Shown: in pieces, positions 12,948 to 21,848 of the stretch
Layout of the letters: every line of letters starts with the position of its first letter
How positions within the stretch are numbered: position 1 is the stretch's first letter
From: a virus
IMG/VR virus record: IMGVR_UViG_3300037502_001819
Span: 1-43,009 of that record
Direction: 5' to 3' (one strand)
Length of the DNA: 43,009 nt
The notes under the pieces: generated by a model
What the model saw: only the letters and a program-made list of their open reading frames with translations
What the model was told of the DNA's origin: nothing
Database searches by the model: none
Made by a program: the position numbers and the translations under genes

Positions 12948-12954
12948 CTGTCAA

Positions 12955-13224
12955 TTAGGATTTTCTATCTGCTAACAGGTCGATGCCTGAAGCATTAATG
13001 CGAGTAAGGTGAGCGCTAACGGTCCAGCCCGGCGTGTAGGGGTCATATTTCATGTCTGTATCGATGATGCCTTTTTCCCAGAGATATAAAAGGTGAGCAT
13101 CAAGGATAACGTCTGAGCCGAGCTCTTCAGTTAACTCCCTGTACCCCTCGGATTCCAGCATTAATGGATAGACATCCTGTAGTTTTTCCAGAATGGTTTT
13201 GATGTGTTGCTTTGATAATTCCAT
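12955..13224 (-). CDS. DUF2513-like small protein on the opposite strand
   Basis: 89 residues from the ATG at 13224, which follows AAGGTTCATTACT. The pattern (helices, then LLYLWEKGIIDTDM, a short beta part, and SAHLTRINASGIDLLAD) resembles DUF2513-type winged-helix proteins, which end in an LTxxGxxFLD motif. The only leftward gene between lysis and packaging genes, so it is likely expressed on its own, perhaps in the lysogen (a moron). An AT-rich promoter-like stretch (TATATATT, 13270-13280) lies upstream. No LexA box is seen. Family call is tentative. Confidence 0.65.
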   Translation of the reverse strand: MELSKQHIKTILEKLQDVYPLMLESEGYRELTEELGSDVILDAHLLYLWEKGIIDTDMKYDPYTPGWTVSAHLTRINASGIDLLADRKS

Positions 13225-13304
13225 AGTAATGAACCTTGCTGTGTGAGATGCCAAATGCATCAGCATTAATATATATAAACGTGACTAACAATACAGGATA
13301 AAAA

Positions 13305-13799
13305 ATGGCCGCACCAAAGGGTAATCGGTTTTGGGAGGCCCGCAGTAGTCATGGGCGTGACCCAAAATTCGCGTCATCCGATGATCTGTGGGCTGCATGT
13401 TGCGAGTATTTTGAGTGGGTAGATGACAACCCGTTATGGGAAGGAAAGGCTTTCTCATATCAAGGTGAGATCATAAAGACAGATATGCCCAAGATGCGAG
13501 CCATGACTCTTTCGGGGCTTTGCATATTTCTGGATATAGCTCGTTCAACCTGGTCTGAGTACAGCAAGAAAGAAGATTTTTCGAATATCACCACGCGCGT
13601 CGAAGAAATCATATTCGACCAGAAATTCTCAGGCGCAGCTGCTGATCTGCTCAATGCAAATATTATTGCCAGAGACTTAGGGCTAAAGGATCAGGTTTCG
13701 AATGAGCATACAGGCAAAGATGGTGCTCCGGTAAGAATGGATGTAACCAGCATGACGCCGCAGGAAGCAGCAGAGCAGTATAAAAAACTAATGGGTTAG
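13305..13799 (+). CDS. Terminase small subunit
   Basis: 164 residues. The start [20 protein letters not shown], the central [17 protein letters not shown] and [20 protein letters not shown] segments fit a common DNA-packaging (small terminase) family with a helix-turn-helix-like DNA-binding core. It recognises phage DNA and hands it to the large subunit, whose gene begins two bases after its stop. Preceded by AGGATAAAAA. Confidence 0.88.
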   Translation: MAAPKGNRFWEARSSHGRDPKFASSDDLWAACCEYFEWVDDNPLWEGKAFSYQGEIIKTDMPKMRAMTLSGLCIFLDIARSTWSEYSKKEDFSNITTRVEEIIFDQKFSGAAADLLNANIIARDLGLKDQVSNEHTGKDGAPVRMDVTSMTPQEAAEQYKKLMG

Positions 13800-13801
13800 A
13801 T

Positions 13802-15418
13802 ATGCCAATACCATTCCCTTTCGACTTCAAGAACCCGGATTACACTCAGGTTTTTGAGTGGCGGATGGAGAGGCTACAGCGCATCCGCGCCAACCCAGCG
13901 ATGCTGCCCGCGCTGAAGGCGTTTTACCGGGATAATCCAGCTCAGTTCATCATCGACTGGGGCATGACGACCGACCCGCGAAACCTCGACTACGGCCTAC
14001 CGGTAACCATTCCCTTTCTGCTATTCCCTAAACAGGAAGAGTGGATCGACTGGATAATGGATCGACGTCGCAGCATGGAGAACGGCATCACTGAAAAGAG
14101 CCGTGAGATGGGCCTCAGCTGGACATCTATTGGCCTTGCGTGCGCCCTGTGCCTGTTCAACAAGGAAATGGTGATTGGCTTCGGCTCCCGCAAAGAGGAG
14201 TACGTGGACAGCACCGGCGACCCAAAGGCTTTATTCTGGAAAGCCCGCAAATTTGTTGAGACGCTGCCTGTAGAGTTTCGCGGCAACTGGAGCGAGAAAA
14301 AGCACGCGCCTTACATGCGAGTTGAGTTTCCTGAAACAGGTGCGGTGCTCAAAGGCGAGGCTGGCGACAATATCGGGCGTGGTGACCGTACAACGCTTTA
14401 CTTCGTGGATGAGGCGGCGTTTCTACAGCGACCATTGCTGATTGATGCCGCACTGTCGCAAACCACGCGATGCCGTATCGACCTGTCATCAGTAAACGGT
14501 ATGTCGAACCCATTCGCGCAGAAGCGCCACGGCGGACGTATCCCGGTATTCACTTTCCACTGGCGCAGTGATCCGCGTAAAGACGATGCCTGGTATCAGA
14601 AAGAGTGCGCGAAAATCGATAACCCTGTTGTTGTTGCGCAGGAGCTTGATCTGAATTACAGCGCATCTGCTGAAGGTGTCCTGATTCCTAATGAGTGGGT
14701 ACAGGCCGCCGTGGATGCCCACATAAAATTGGGTATCACTCCAACCGGCCAACGGCTCGGAGCAATGGATGTTGCCGATGAAGGCCGGGACAAAAACGCA
14801 TTTTCACGCCGCCACGGTTTCCTGCTTGAAGAAGTGGACGAGTGGTCTGGTGTTGGCAGCGACATTTACAGCTCAGTTGTGAAGGTGTTCGGCCTGTGTG
14901 ACCACAACAATCTTGAAGCGTTCCGCTTCGACGAGGACGGTCTGGGTGCTGGCGTGCGCGGCGATGCAAAAGCTATCAACGAATTGCGACAGCCTGAGGG
15001 GCGACCCTATATTCTCGCAACTCCTTTCCGAGGTAGTGGCGCGGTATTCGATCCCGATGGTGAAGCAGTCAAAGGCGATAATGGTCAGCCATCGCGCCTG
15101 AACAAAGACTTATTTGCTAACGCTAAAGCCCAGAGCTGGTGGCACCTTCGGAAACTTTTTCGCAACACCTTCCGCGCTGTTCAGGGCATGGAATACAACC
15201 CTGATGAAATCATTTCTCTTAGCAGCAGCATAACCAATAAAGACAAGCTGATCGTCGAGCTATCCCAGCCGACCTACTCCATTAATGGGGTGGGTAAAAT
15301 CGTCGTGGATAAGCAGCCGGAAGGAACCAAGTCACCTAACCTGGCCGACTCGGTGATGATCAGTTACGCACCAATGGAAACATCACTCGATATCTGGGCG
15401 CAACTTGGCAGAGGCTGA
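13802..15418 (+). CDS. Terminase large subunit
   Basis: 538 residues. ATPase domain: Walker-A-like [10 protein letters not shown] at about 97-106 and Walker B LYFVDEAA near 200, with a following catalytic Glu. C-terminal nuclease domain with acidic residues in [23 protein letters not shown] and NLADSV. It drives DNA into the prohead and cuts the concatemer. I cannot tell cos from headful packaging from the sequence, since no cohesive site was identified. Confidence 0.93.
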   Translation: MPIPFPFDFKNPDYTQVFEWRMERLQRIRANPAMLPALKAFYRDNPAQFIIDWGMTTDPRNLDYGLPVTIPFLLFPKQEEWIDWIMDRRRSMENGITEKSREMGLSWTSIGLACALCLFNKEMVIGFGSRKEEYVDSTGDPKALFWKARKFVETLPVEFRGNWSEKKHAPYMRVEFPETGAVLKGEAGDNIGRGDRTTLYFVDEAAFLQRPLLIDAALSQTTRCRIDLSSVNGMSNPFAQKRHGGRIPVFTFHWRSDPRKDDAWYQKECAKIDNPVVVAQELDLNYSASAEGVLIPNEWVQAAVDAHIKLGITPTGQRLGAMDVADEGRDKNAFSRRHGFLLEEVDEWSGVGSDIYSSVVKVFGLCDHNNLEAFRFDEDGLGAGVRGDAKAINELRQPEGRPYILATPFRGSGAVFDPDGEAVKGDNGQPSRLNKDLFANAKAQSWWHLRKLFRNTFRAVQGMEYNPDEIISLSSSITNKDKLIVELSQPTYSINGVGKIVVDKQPEGTKSPNLADSVMISYAPMETSLDIWAQLGRG

Positions 15419-15420
15419 AC

Positions 15421-16896
15421 ATGTCCGAAACACAAAACGTGTCGCAGCCTGTACCGACGCGTGACAGTTATGAAAATTTTGTCGCCCGCATGGGCGTTAA
15501 TGAATCGAACCAGTCCGGCGCTGGCACTTACCGTAACAACTGGACTTCGCGTAACAGGCTGCTGATTGAGCAGGCCTACCGCTCGTCCTGGCTGGTGGGT
15601 GCAGGCGTTGATGCGATTCCCGATGACATGACCCGTAAGGGCGTCACCATCACCTCCAAGCTGGAAGATGGTCGCAAGAAGCAGCTCGATAACGCATGGG
15701 ACGAGATGGCGCTCTGGGAGGCGCTCAACGACACGCTGAAATGGGCGCGCCTCTTTGGTGGCGCTGTGGGCGTCATCCTGATTGATGGTCAGAACTACTC
15801 AACGCCACTACGCATTGATGCTATCGAGCCAGGCGCGTTTAAAGGTGTCATGGTGATGGACCGCTGGATGTTGAGCCCAACCACAGAGCGTCGTGTTACT
15901 GAGATGGGGCCGGATTTCGGCATGCCAGAATTTTATAAGGTTGTGACGTCTGCCACCGGTATTCCACCATGGCGCATTCATCATTCCAGGCTGATCCGCT
16001 TCGACGGTATCCCATTGCCTTATCAGCAGCGCCTGACCGAAAACGACTGGGGCATGTCGGTTATTGAGCGCTGTTTCGATCGCCTGCTGGCTTTCGACAG
16101 CACCACTACCGGCGTTGCCCAGCTGGTATATAAGGCGCATCTGCGAACCTACAGCATTGATGGCCTGCGAAAGCTGCTGGCTATGGGCAAAGACAGCCCG
16201 ATGTTCAAAGGGCTAATGGCCCATATGGATATGATCCGCGAGTACCAGAGCAACGAAGGCATGACAATCATGGACGCGGCCGACAAATTCGAAGCGCACA
16301 CCTACTCGTATGCCGGGCTGAGCGATGTGCTGGCGCAGTTCGGGCAGCAGGTGTCCGGCGCGTTCGGCATTCCGCTGGTCCGCCTGTTCGGCCAGTCTCC
16401 GGCTGGTTTCTCAACTGGCGATACCGACCTGTCGAACTACTACGACAACGTGTCGACGCAGCAGGAGCGAAAGCTTCGCCGCCCGATTCGCAAGCTGTTC
16501 GAAGTGCTGCATATGAGCCTTTTTGCTCAGCCGTTGCCTGATGACTTCACGTTCGAATTTAACGAGCTGTGGCAGACGCCGGACAGCGAGCGCGCGGATA
16601 CGGCCAATAAGGTCGTCGACGCCACGGTGAAAGCCGTCGATGCGGGATTGATGACCGAGAAAGCCGGGGCGCAGCACCTGCAGGAAACGGCTCGTGTAAC
16701 CGGGCTGGGTGGCACCATCAGCGACGAGGATATTGATAATGCCAGTGACATCCCGGCGCCGACGGAGGCCGACCTCGATAACGTCGAAGCCACCGAACCT
16801 GAAGCGCGCCGAGACGCAGCTGCGAACACAGCTACGACAGATAGCGCGTACGGTGGGGGCAATCGTCGAGGGTTCCTACGATGGTTCAAACGATAG
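15421..16896 (+). CDS. Portal protein (DUF1073 family)
   Basis: 491 residues. Conserved DUF1073 features: WLVGAGVDAIPDDMTRKG, WARLFGGAVGVILIDGQ, SAFGIPLVRLFGQSPAGF-like segment and FNELWQTPDSERAD. Portals form the 12-fold ring for DNA entry and tail joining. Starts three bases after the terminase stop. The last 158 bases overlap the minor head gene in another frame. Confidence 0.92.
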   Translation: MSETQNVSQPVPTRDSYENFVARMGVNESNQSGAGTYRNNWTSRNRLLIEQAYRSSWLVGAGVDAIPDDMTRKGVTITSKLEDGRKKQLDNAWDEMALWEALNDTLKWARLFGGAVGVILIDGQNYSTPLRIDAIEPGAFKGVMVMDRWMLSPTTERRVTEMGPDFGMPEFYKVVTSATGIPPWRIHHSRLIRFDGIPLPYQQRLTENDWGMSVIERCFDRLLAFDSTTTGVAQLVYKAHLRTYSIDGLRKLLAMGKDSPMFKGLMAHMDMIREYQSNEGMTIMDAADKFEAHTYSYAGLSDVLAQFGQQVSGAFGIPLVRLFGQSPAGFSTGDTDLSNYYDNVSTQQERKLRRPIRKLFEVLHMSLFAQPLPDDFTFEFNELWQTPDSERADTANKVVDATVKAVDAGLMTEKAGAQHLQETARVTGLGGTISDEDIDNASDIPAPTEADLDNVEATEPEARRDAAANTATTDSAYGGGNRRGFLRWFKR

Positions 16897-17500
16897 CGTA
16901 ACGGACATCCTCGACAGGCTGGAGCGCTATGCCGACCTGATAGAGCCATGGGCGGAAGCAGTATCAAGCCGCCTGATAGGCACGCTGGAAGTGGCCGACG
17001 ATGCAATGTGGCGTGACAGGTCGCAGCGTATCTCTGCCGGGCTTCGTGACCTGATGAACTCCGGCACTGGTGCCGTTACGCGCAGTATCATCGACGAGCA
17101 GGTAAAACTGTTCAAATCGCTCCCCCTGCAGGCTGCCGATCGCGTTTACGACATCCACAATCAGGCGATTGAAGCTGTGGTGTCAGGTAAGCGCTCCAGC
17201 ACACTGGCGCAGGAAATCATGCGTACCGGCGAGGTTACTGAGGCGCGGGCGCGAACCATCGCCCGTACCGAGGTTGGCCGGGCATCAACTGCAATCACCC
17301 AGGCGCGCTCCACCGCCATCGGCTCCCGCGGCTATATCTGGCGAACGGCCGATGACAGCGACGTGCGCCACTCCCACAGGCAGATGGAAGGCCGGTATGT
17401 CGACTGGGCTAAACCGCCCACACTGGACGGAATGACCGGGCACGCTGGCCAGTTCCCCAACTGCCGCTGCTACTGCGAAGTTGTCGTCCCCGAGGACTAA
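16739..17500 (+). CDS. Mu gpF / SPP1 gp7-like minor head protein
   Basis: 253 residues. The C-terminal half has the Phage_Mu_F signature: ARTIARTEVGRASTAITQA, WRTADDSDVRHSHRQMEG and GQFPNCRCYCEVV. It is a head morphogenesis protein that goes with the portal. The start at 16739 (after GAGGA, nine bases away) lies deep within the portal gene, giving an unusually long 158-bp overlap in a shifted frame. An earlier frame-open ATG at 16709 has no ribosome site. Confidence 0.85.
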   Translation: MPVTSRRRRRPTSITSKPPNLKRAETQLRTQLRQIARTVGAIVEGSYDGSNDSVTDILDRLERYADLIEPWAEAVSSRLIGTLEVADDAMWRDRSQRISAGLRDLMNSGTGAVTRSIIDEQVKLFKSLPLQAADRVYDIHNQAIEAVVSGKRSSTLAQEIMRTGEVTEARARTIARTEVGRASTAITQARSTAIGSRGYIWRTADDSDVRHSHRQMEGRYVDWAKPPTLDGMTGHAGQFPNCRCYCEVVVPED

Positions 17501-17502
17501 CG

Positions 17503-18741
17503 ATGCAATATTTCTTCACTACGCGCCTCGGCAATACTCGTTTTGAGATGGCCGATGGCTCGCTGCTGTGCAAAGACGTGCCGATCGCCCGCACCGGCGC
17601 GCAGGTCTACGACGAGAGCGAACTCGAAGGGCTAATCGGCGATGAGGATGGCGAGATCGTCGTCACCCGCGACGCTGACGAAGTGTTCCGCCCCGAAACG
17701 CTCGCCTCGTTCGAAGGCATGGCCTTCACGCTGGGCCACCCGAAAGACATGGTTAATCCGGGCAACTGGAAAGACTACGCCCACGGGCATATTCAGAACG
17801 TCCGCCGCGGCACCGGCGACCAGTCGGATTTAATGCTGGGCGACATTCACATCAAAACCGCCGAAGCCATCCTGCAGGTAATGAACGGCCTCGAGCAGAT
17901 TTCTATGGGCTACGACGCCGACTACGAGCAGAAGGGGCCGGGTCAGGCGCGACAGCACTCAATTATCGGTAACCACTGTGCGGGCGTCCCCAATGGTCGC
18001 GCAGGCATTCGCTGTTCAATTGGAGATAGCAATACAATGGCAAAAACAAAACAGGGCTGGCTTACCCAGCTGAAACGGGCGATTAAAACCAAGGACTCTG
18101 CAACCGTGGAAGACCTGGTGGCAAACGCACCTGACGAACTGATTGAGCCGGAACTGGACTTGCCACGCGAGCTCAATATCACGATCAACCCCGCGCAGCC
18201 GCTGCCACCGAATAAAGAGCTCGGCGGCCTGACCACCGACGAAGGCGGCGAAGGCGGCGCGCAGACTACCAGCGAGCTTGAAGCGAAAGTCGATGCGCTG
18301 ACAATGCTGGTTCAGCAGCTGATCAACCCGACTTCTACGGCAACCGTCGACAGCGACGATCCGGAGGAGAAGGAAGAGAAAACCCGCGCAACTACCGATG
18401 CTGCTTATCATCAGGGCGTCGTGGCGCGCGCTGAGCTTATTCTGCCTGGCGTAAAGCTGCCGGAAGGCGGCAAGCTGGCTGCGTTTAAGCGCTCCACCAT
18501 GGACGCGGCATTCAAAACGCCGGAAGGTCAGGCGCTGCTGGCTCCGTTGGTAGGCGCTTCGCCTGACTTCGCCAAAATGCCGAAGGCAACGCTGGACGCG
18601 GTGTTCGTATCCGCCAGTGAAATCGCCAAGGCACGCAACAGCGCGCCAGCCTCTGCTCCGCGCGCATCGTTTTACGATGCCTCTAACAAAAACTCTCCGG
18701 CTGCTCTGAACAAAGCATTCGCCGCCCACTGGAATAAATAA
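17503..18741 (+). CDS. DUF2213 prohead protease fused to scaffold
   Basis: 412 residues. Residues 1-175 form a DUF2213 domain, thought to be an assemblin-like serine protease: His in TLGHPKDM, Ser in ISMGYDADYE, and a second His in GNHCAGVPNGRAG. The rest is acidic and helical with coiled-coil potential, as in internal scaffolds. A second in-frame start at 18037 with its own ribosome site probably makes the scaffold part alone. Precedes decoration and capsid genes, the usual order. Confidence 0.88.
   Translation: MQYFFTTRLGNTRFEMADGSLLCKDVPIARTGAQVYDESELEGLIGDEDGEIVVTRDADEVFRPETLASFEGMAFTLGHPKDMVNPGNWKDYAHGHIQNVRRGTGDQSDLMLGDIHIKTAEAILQVMNGLEQISMGYDADYEQKGPGQARQHSIIGNHCAGVPNGRAGIRCSIGDSNTMAKTKQGWLTQLKRAIKTKDSATVEDLVANAPDELIEPELDLPRELNITINPAQPLPPNKELGGLTTDEGGEGGAQTTSELEAKVDALTMLVQQLINPTSTATVDSDDPEEKEEKTRATTDAAYHQGVVARAELILPGVKLPEGGKLAAFKRSTMDAAFKTPEGQALLAPLVGASPDFAKMPKATLDAVFVSASEIAKARNSAPASAPRASFYDASNKNSPAALNKAFAAHWNK
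18037..18741 (+). CDS. Nested in-frame scaffold protein
   Basis: 234 residues starting MAKTKQGWLTQLKRAIK, in the same frame as the protease-scaffold fusion. TGGAGATA lies about 11 bases before the ATG, and the start falls exactly at the junction between protease and scaffold parts. Lambda Nu3 inside C and similar nested scaffolds set the precedent. Inference from sequence; protein data would be needed to prove it. Confidence 0.5.
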   Translation: MAKTKQGWLTQLKRAIKTKDSATVEDLVANAPDELIEPELDLPRELNITINPAQPLPPNKELGGLTTDEGGEGGAQTTSELEAKVDALTMLVQQLINPTSTATVDSDDPEEKEEKTRATTDAAYHQGVVARAELILPGVKLPEGGKLAAFKRSTMDAAFKTPEGQALLAPLVGASPDFAKMPKATLDAVFVSASEIAKARNSAPASAPRASFYDASNKNSPAALNKAFAAHWNK

Positions 18742-18751
18742 GGGATAACCC

Positions 18752-19246
18752 ATGACCGCATATCTGTACCGGATGCCAGTCGGCATCGCCGGGGCTATCT
18801 CACGCCCGCAGGATCTGACCACTGAGCCGGTAATTCTGGACTCAACCAACACTTTCATCGCTTACGGCCTGGTTGGTAAAGACAGCGCGGATGGAAAATT
18901 CATCCCGCTGGCTGCTTCTGACGCGGCAACGGTTATCACCGGCCTGTACGTGCGTCCTTACCCGACCACCTCAACGCCTGACATGGTTCGCCAGGTCGGT
19001 ACTGGCAAGAACTTCACCGGTGACGTGATGAAACGCGGTTACATGACCGTGAACATTGGCAGCACCGCAGTTGGCCTGACCAAAGGCGCGCCGGTTTACG
19101 TACGCAACGCCAACCCGACCGACGCCAGCCCGCTGGGCGCAATTCTGGGCGCGGCTGTTACCGACGAAACCGTCGTGCTGCCGAACGCTGTTTTCACTGG
19201 CGCAGGCGATGCCGCTGGCAACGCTGAAATCGCATACAACATCTAA
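18752..19246 (+). CDS. Head decoration / structural cement protein
   Basis: 164 residues, beta-rich with repeated Gly/Thr turns (ATVITGLYVRPYP, GYMTVNIGSTAVGLTKGAPVYVRN). Position directly before the DUF2184 major capsid gene and the size fit a capsid-stabilising decoration protein (Gp24-like cement). No cysteines or signal peptide. Preceded by AGGGATAACC. Confidence 0.75.
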   Translation: MTAYLYRMPVGIAGAISRPQDLTTEPVILDSTNTFIAYGLVGKDSADGKFIPLAASDAATVITGLYVRPYPTTSTPDMVRQVGTGKNFTGDVMKRGYMTVNIGSTAVGLTKGAPVYVRNANPTDASPLGAILGAAVTDETVVLPNAVFTGAGDAAGNAEIAYNI

Positions 19247-19260
19247 GGGAAACGCTAAAT

Positions 19261-20199
19261 ATGTACACTTTTGACCAAGCCACTCTCGACGGCACTGGCG
19301 CTTTCCTGGTTGGCGAGCTTGAGCGCCTCGATCAGGAACTGAATATGCCCCTGGTTGGGTATACGTGGTCGCGCGACATTCAGCTGCGTGAAGACGTGTC
19401 GATCGCCGATGACATCAGTTCTTTCACCAACTCTACTTTCGCTGCTGCTGGTACGCCGAATCCGAACGGTAAAAACTGGATCGGCAAAGACTCCACCGCC
19501 ATTGCTGGCCCGAACGTCGACATCGCAAAAACCGGCTTCCCGCTGACCCTGTGGGGCATGGAACTGGGCTGGACTGTTGTCGAGCTGGCCGCCGCCGCAA
19601 AAGTCGGTCGCCCGATCGACACCCAGAAGTTCGATGCGATGCAGCTGAAATGGAACATGGACACCGACGAGCAGGTTTATCGCGGTGACAGCCAGCTGGG
19701 CGTGAAAGGTCTCGTTAACTACAACGGCGCCGCAGTAACCAACGCTCCGAAGACGTGGGCAACCTCCACGCCTGACGAAATCCGCGCGTCAATCAACCTG
19801 CTGCTCTCGAATGCATGGGCTGCGTCTGGTTACACCATCGTCCCGCGCGACCTGCTGCTGCCTCCTGAGCAGTTTGCTCTGCTGTCCAGCATCATCGTTT
19901 CGTCAGCCGGCAACCAGTCACTGCTGACCTACCTGCGCGAAAACACGATCGCATTCCATCAGAACGGCGTTCCGTTGAATATCCGCGCGGTGAAATGGTT
20001 GAAAGGCGCAGGCGTTGGCGGCACTGACCGCATGATGGCTTACACCAACGATAAGAAGTTTGTTCGCTTCCCGATGGTTCCGCTGCTGAGCGTGCCGGTG
20101 CAGTACCGCGGCATTTATCAGCTGACCACCTACTACGGCAAGCTGGGCGCTGTTGAGTCTCCGTACCCGGAAACCATGGCGTATCTGGACGGCATCTAA
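19261..20199 (+). CDS. Major capsid protein (DUF2184)
   Basis: 312 residues. DUF2184 features: GTGAFLVGELERLDQELN, an IGKDS/NVDIAKTGFPL segment, DEQVYRGDSQLGVKGL, and RDLLLPPEQFALL. This family has the HK97 fold. Follows protease/scaffold and decoration genes, with an AAGGGAAACGC ribosome site. Ends just before a strong hairpin at 20207-20222 that may protect the highly expressed mRNA. Confidence 0.92.
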   Translation: MYTFDQATLDGTGAFLVGELERLDQELNMPLVGYTWSRDIQLREDVSIADDISSFTNSTFAAAGTPNPNGKNWIGKDSTAIAGPNVDIAKTGFPLTLWGMELGWTVVELAAAAKVGRPIDTQKFDAMQLKWNMDTDEQVYRGDSQLGVKGLVNYNGAAVTNAPKTWATSTPDEIRASINLLLSNAWAASGYTIVPRDLLLPPEQFALLSSIIVSSAGNQSLLTYLRENTIAFHQNGVPLNIRAVKWLKGAGVGGTDRMMAYTNDKKFVRFPMVPLLSVPVQYRGIYQLTTYYGKLGAVESPYPETMAYLDGI

Positions 20200-20206
20200 C
20201 CGATTC

Positions 20207-20222
20207 GGCCCCGAAAGGGGCC
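20207..20222 (+). other. GAAA-tetraloop hairpin downstream of the capsid gene
   Basis: GGCCCC-GAAA-GGGGCC, a perfect 6-bp GC stem with a GNRA loop, without a U-tract. It is too strong to be chance. It could stabilise the capsid mRNA 3' end or attenuate downstream expression. Confidence 0.6.
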
Positions 20223-20236
20223 AACAGGAGCAACAA

Positions 20237-20617
20237 ATGGCTAAGAAGACGATCCGCGTCCACACCCCGTTTAACTTCACCTCTGAAGACGGCACCAGTC
20301 AGCACTTTGCGGCAGGCGAACATACCGTTGACGATAAAGTGGCAGATCACTGGTTTGTCACTGCGCACTCTGACGTGACAGGCAAAGCGAAAGCCAGCGC
20401 TGACGCGAAAGAGTTCCAGGCGCAAATCGACAGCCTGAACACGCAGCTGGAGGAGAAAGACAAAGCGAATGGCGATCTGCAGCAAGCGCTGGCGGATAAA
20501 GACCAGGCTATCGCCGACCTGACCGCGCAGTTGGCAGCTCTGCAGGCGCCCGTAATTGACCCGGCAGCGGAAGGTGATGCTGATGGCAAGAAACCGAAAC
20601 CTGCCGACAGCAAGTGA
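20237..20617 (+). CDS. STY1053-like phage protein with coiled coil
   Basis: 126 residues. N-terminal IRVHTPFNFTSEDGTSQHF and GEHTVDDKVADHWFV match small phage proteins known as STY1053 family, followed by a coiled coil (DSLNTQLEEKDKANGDLQ) and a charged tail. It sits between capsid and neck genes. Function unknown, probably head assembly. The ATG at 20237 follows AGGAGCAACAA. Confidence 0.75.
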   Translation: MAKKTIRVHTPFNFTSEDGTSQHFAAGEHTVDDKVADHWFVTAHSDVTGKAKASADAKEFQAQIDSLNTQLEEKDKANGDLQQALADKDQAIADLTAQLAALQAPVIDPAAEGDADGKKPKPADSK

Positions 20618-20987
20618 TTTCCGCCGCGACTTCCCGCAGTTCGCTGACACCACTAAGTACCCTGACGCAGTAATCCTGTTCCGCCTTAACCTCGCCGATA
20701 TGCTGATTGATGGCTCCGCCATGGGGGACATGTTCCCTTATCTGGCGGAGCTTTTTGTCGCGCATTACATGGTGCTGAATGCGGCGGATACGGCGTCCAG
20801 TTCGCTGGGTGGTGCTGGCGGCGCTACGAGTGGTGTAGTTGCTTCCAAGTCGGTGGATAAGGTCAGTGTGAGTTATGACAACAGCTCAACGCTTAACGCT
20901 GATGCGGGATTCTGGAACTTCTCGCGCTACGGCGCTGAGTTCTGGCAGCTGCTGATGCTCTTCGGATATGGCGGTATTCAGCTATGA
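20583..20987 (+). CDS. DUF4054 head-tail connector protein
   Basis: 134 residues. SDFRRDFPQFADTTKYPD at the start and a helical core with LAELFVAHYMVLN and an end GYGGIQL are typical of DUF4054 adaptor proteins that dock under the portal. Overlaps the previous gene. The ATG at 20583 is better spaced from GGAAGG than the one at 20577. Confidence 0.82.
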   Translation: MARNRNLPTASDFRRDFPQFADTTKYPDAVILFRLNLADMLIDGSAMGDMFPYLAELFVAHYMVLNAADTASSSLGGAGGATSGVVASKSVDKVSVSYDNSSTLNADAGFWNFSRYGAEFWQLLMLFGYGGIQL

Positions 20988-21478
20988 AATCAGGCCTGAC
21001 CATTCGCGCCGATTCCGCGCAAAGCATTCTGGACGCCCTTAAAACCCTCGCTAACAAGGATGTTCTGGTGGGCATCCCGGAATCGAAAGACGAGCGCGAT
21101 GATGGTGATATCGGAAATGCGGCGATCGGCTACATCAATGAGAACGGCTCACCGGCGCAGAACATTCCGCCGCGGCCCCATCTCAAGCCCGGCGTGAAGT
21201 CGGTTGAGCAGGATTTCATGCCGCACCTGAAGGCAGCGGCGCAGAAAGCGCTGGAAGGCAACGAAGAAGGCGCGGTGACGTCGCTCGACCGGGCCGGGAC
21301 GGTAGCAGCCAACGGGGTAAAGCGATACATCACCATCACCGGCTTTACCCCCCTGGCGGATGCCACGATCGCCAACCGTCTCCGGCGCGGCCGTACCGGC
21401 AACAAGCCGCTCATCGATACCGGGGAATACCGCCGCTCAATCACGCACGTTGTGAGGGATAAAGATGCCGACACTTGA
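20984..21478 (+). CDS. Neck / tail-completion protein (HK97 gp10-like)
   Basis: 164 residues. Contains IPPRPHLKPGVKSVEQDF and, near the end, NKPLIDTGEYRRSITHVV, the two landmarks of gp10-type head-tail joining proteins. ATGA overlaps on the 5' side, and a 14-bp overlap with the next gene. Assignment by pattern and place in the neck block. Confidence 0.72.
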   Translation: MKSGLTIRADSAQSILDALKTLANKDVLVGIPESKDERDDGDIGNAAIGYINENGSPAQNIPPRPHLKPGVKSVEQDFMPHLKAAAQKALEGNEEGAVTSLDRAGTVAANGVKRYITITGFTPLADATIANRLRRGRTGNKPLIDTGEYRRSITHVVRDKDADT

Positions 21479-21848
21479 TGTCAGTGACGTGTTGCTGTCG
21501 CCGGAATTTTACGATCCTAACCTCTGGTACAGGCGCAATAGTCAAGTTGTTGATGATGATGGGTTTCCCACAAACACACCAGTAAGGCGTCAGTTTGGCG
21601 GAGTAGTAACTGTTGATCGTTCACTTGAAGCTAAGCGTATGCAGGCAGGTCAGGTTGTGGCGGGGGCGATATTAATCGTAACTCAGACTCGATTGATTAA
21701 CGGTAAGACCTCATTTGATGCCGACATTGTCGAATATGAAGGGGCTGATTACCGCGTCACCTTTGTAGACCCTTACCCGAGATACGGCGCTGGCTTCGTC
21801 CAGGCACATTGCGAACTGCAGCCATTCGATGGAGGTCCGGGTGAGTAA
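21465..21848 (+). CDS. Head-tail joining (neck) protein of unknown fold
   Basis: 127 residues, mostly beta strands (FGGVVTVDRSLEAKRM, YRVTFVDPYPRYGAGFVQAH). Lies between the gp10-like and neck-terminator genes, so it is probably a head-closure or neck component. The DNA here has a noticeably lower GC content than its neighbours at 21540-21740. No firm family. Confidence 0.6.
   Translation: MPTLDVSDVLLSPEFYDPNLWYRRNSQVVDDDGFPTNTPVRRQFGGVVTVDRSLEAKRMQAGQVVAGAILIVTQTRLINGKTSFDADIVEYEGADYRVTFVDPYPRYGAGFVQAHCELQPFDGGPGE

Noticed and set aside
13225-13304. LexA box upstream of the leftward gene at 12955
   Set aside because: CCTGTATTGTTAGTCAC has CTGT but no ACAG eight bases later.
13650-13860. 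A cos site near the terminase genes
   Set aside because: No recognisable cohesive-end symmetry or known cos motif; packaging type is left open.
18016-18858. 280-codon minus-strand frame opposite the scaffold gene
   Set aside because: Antisense shadow of a clear structural gene; no start signal.
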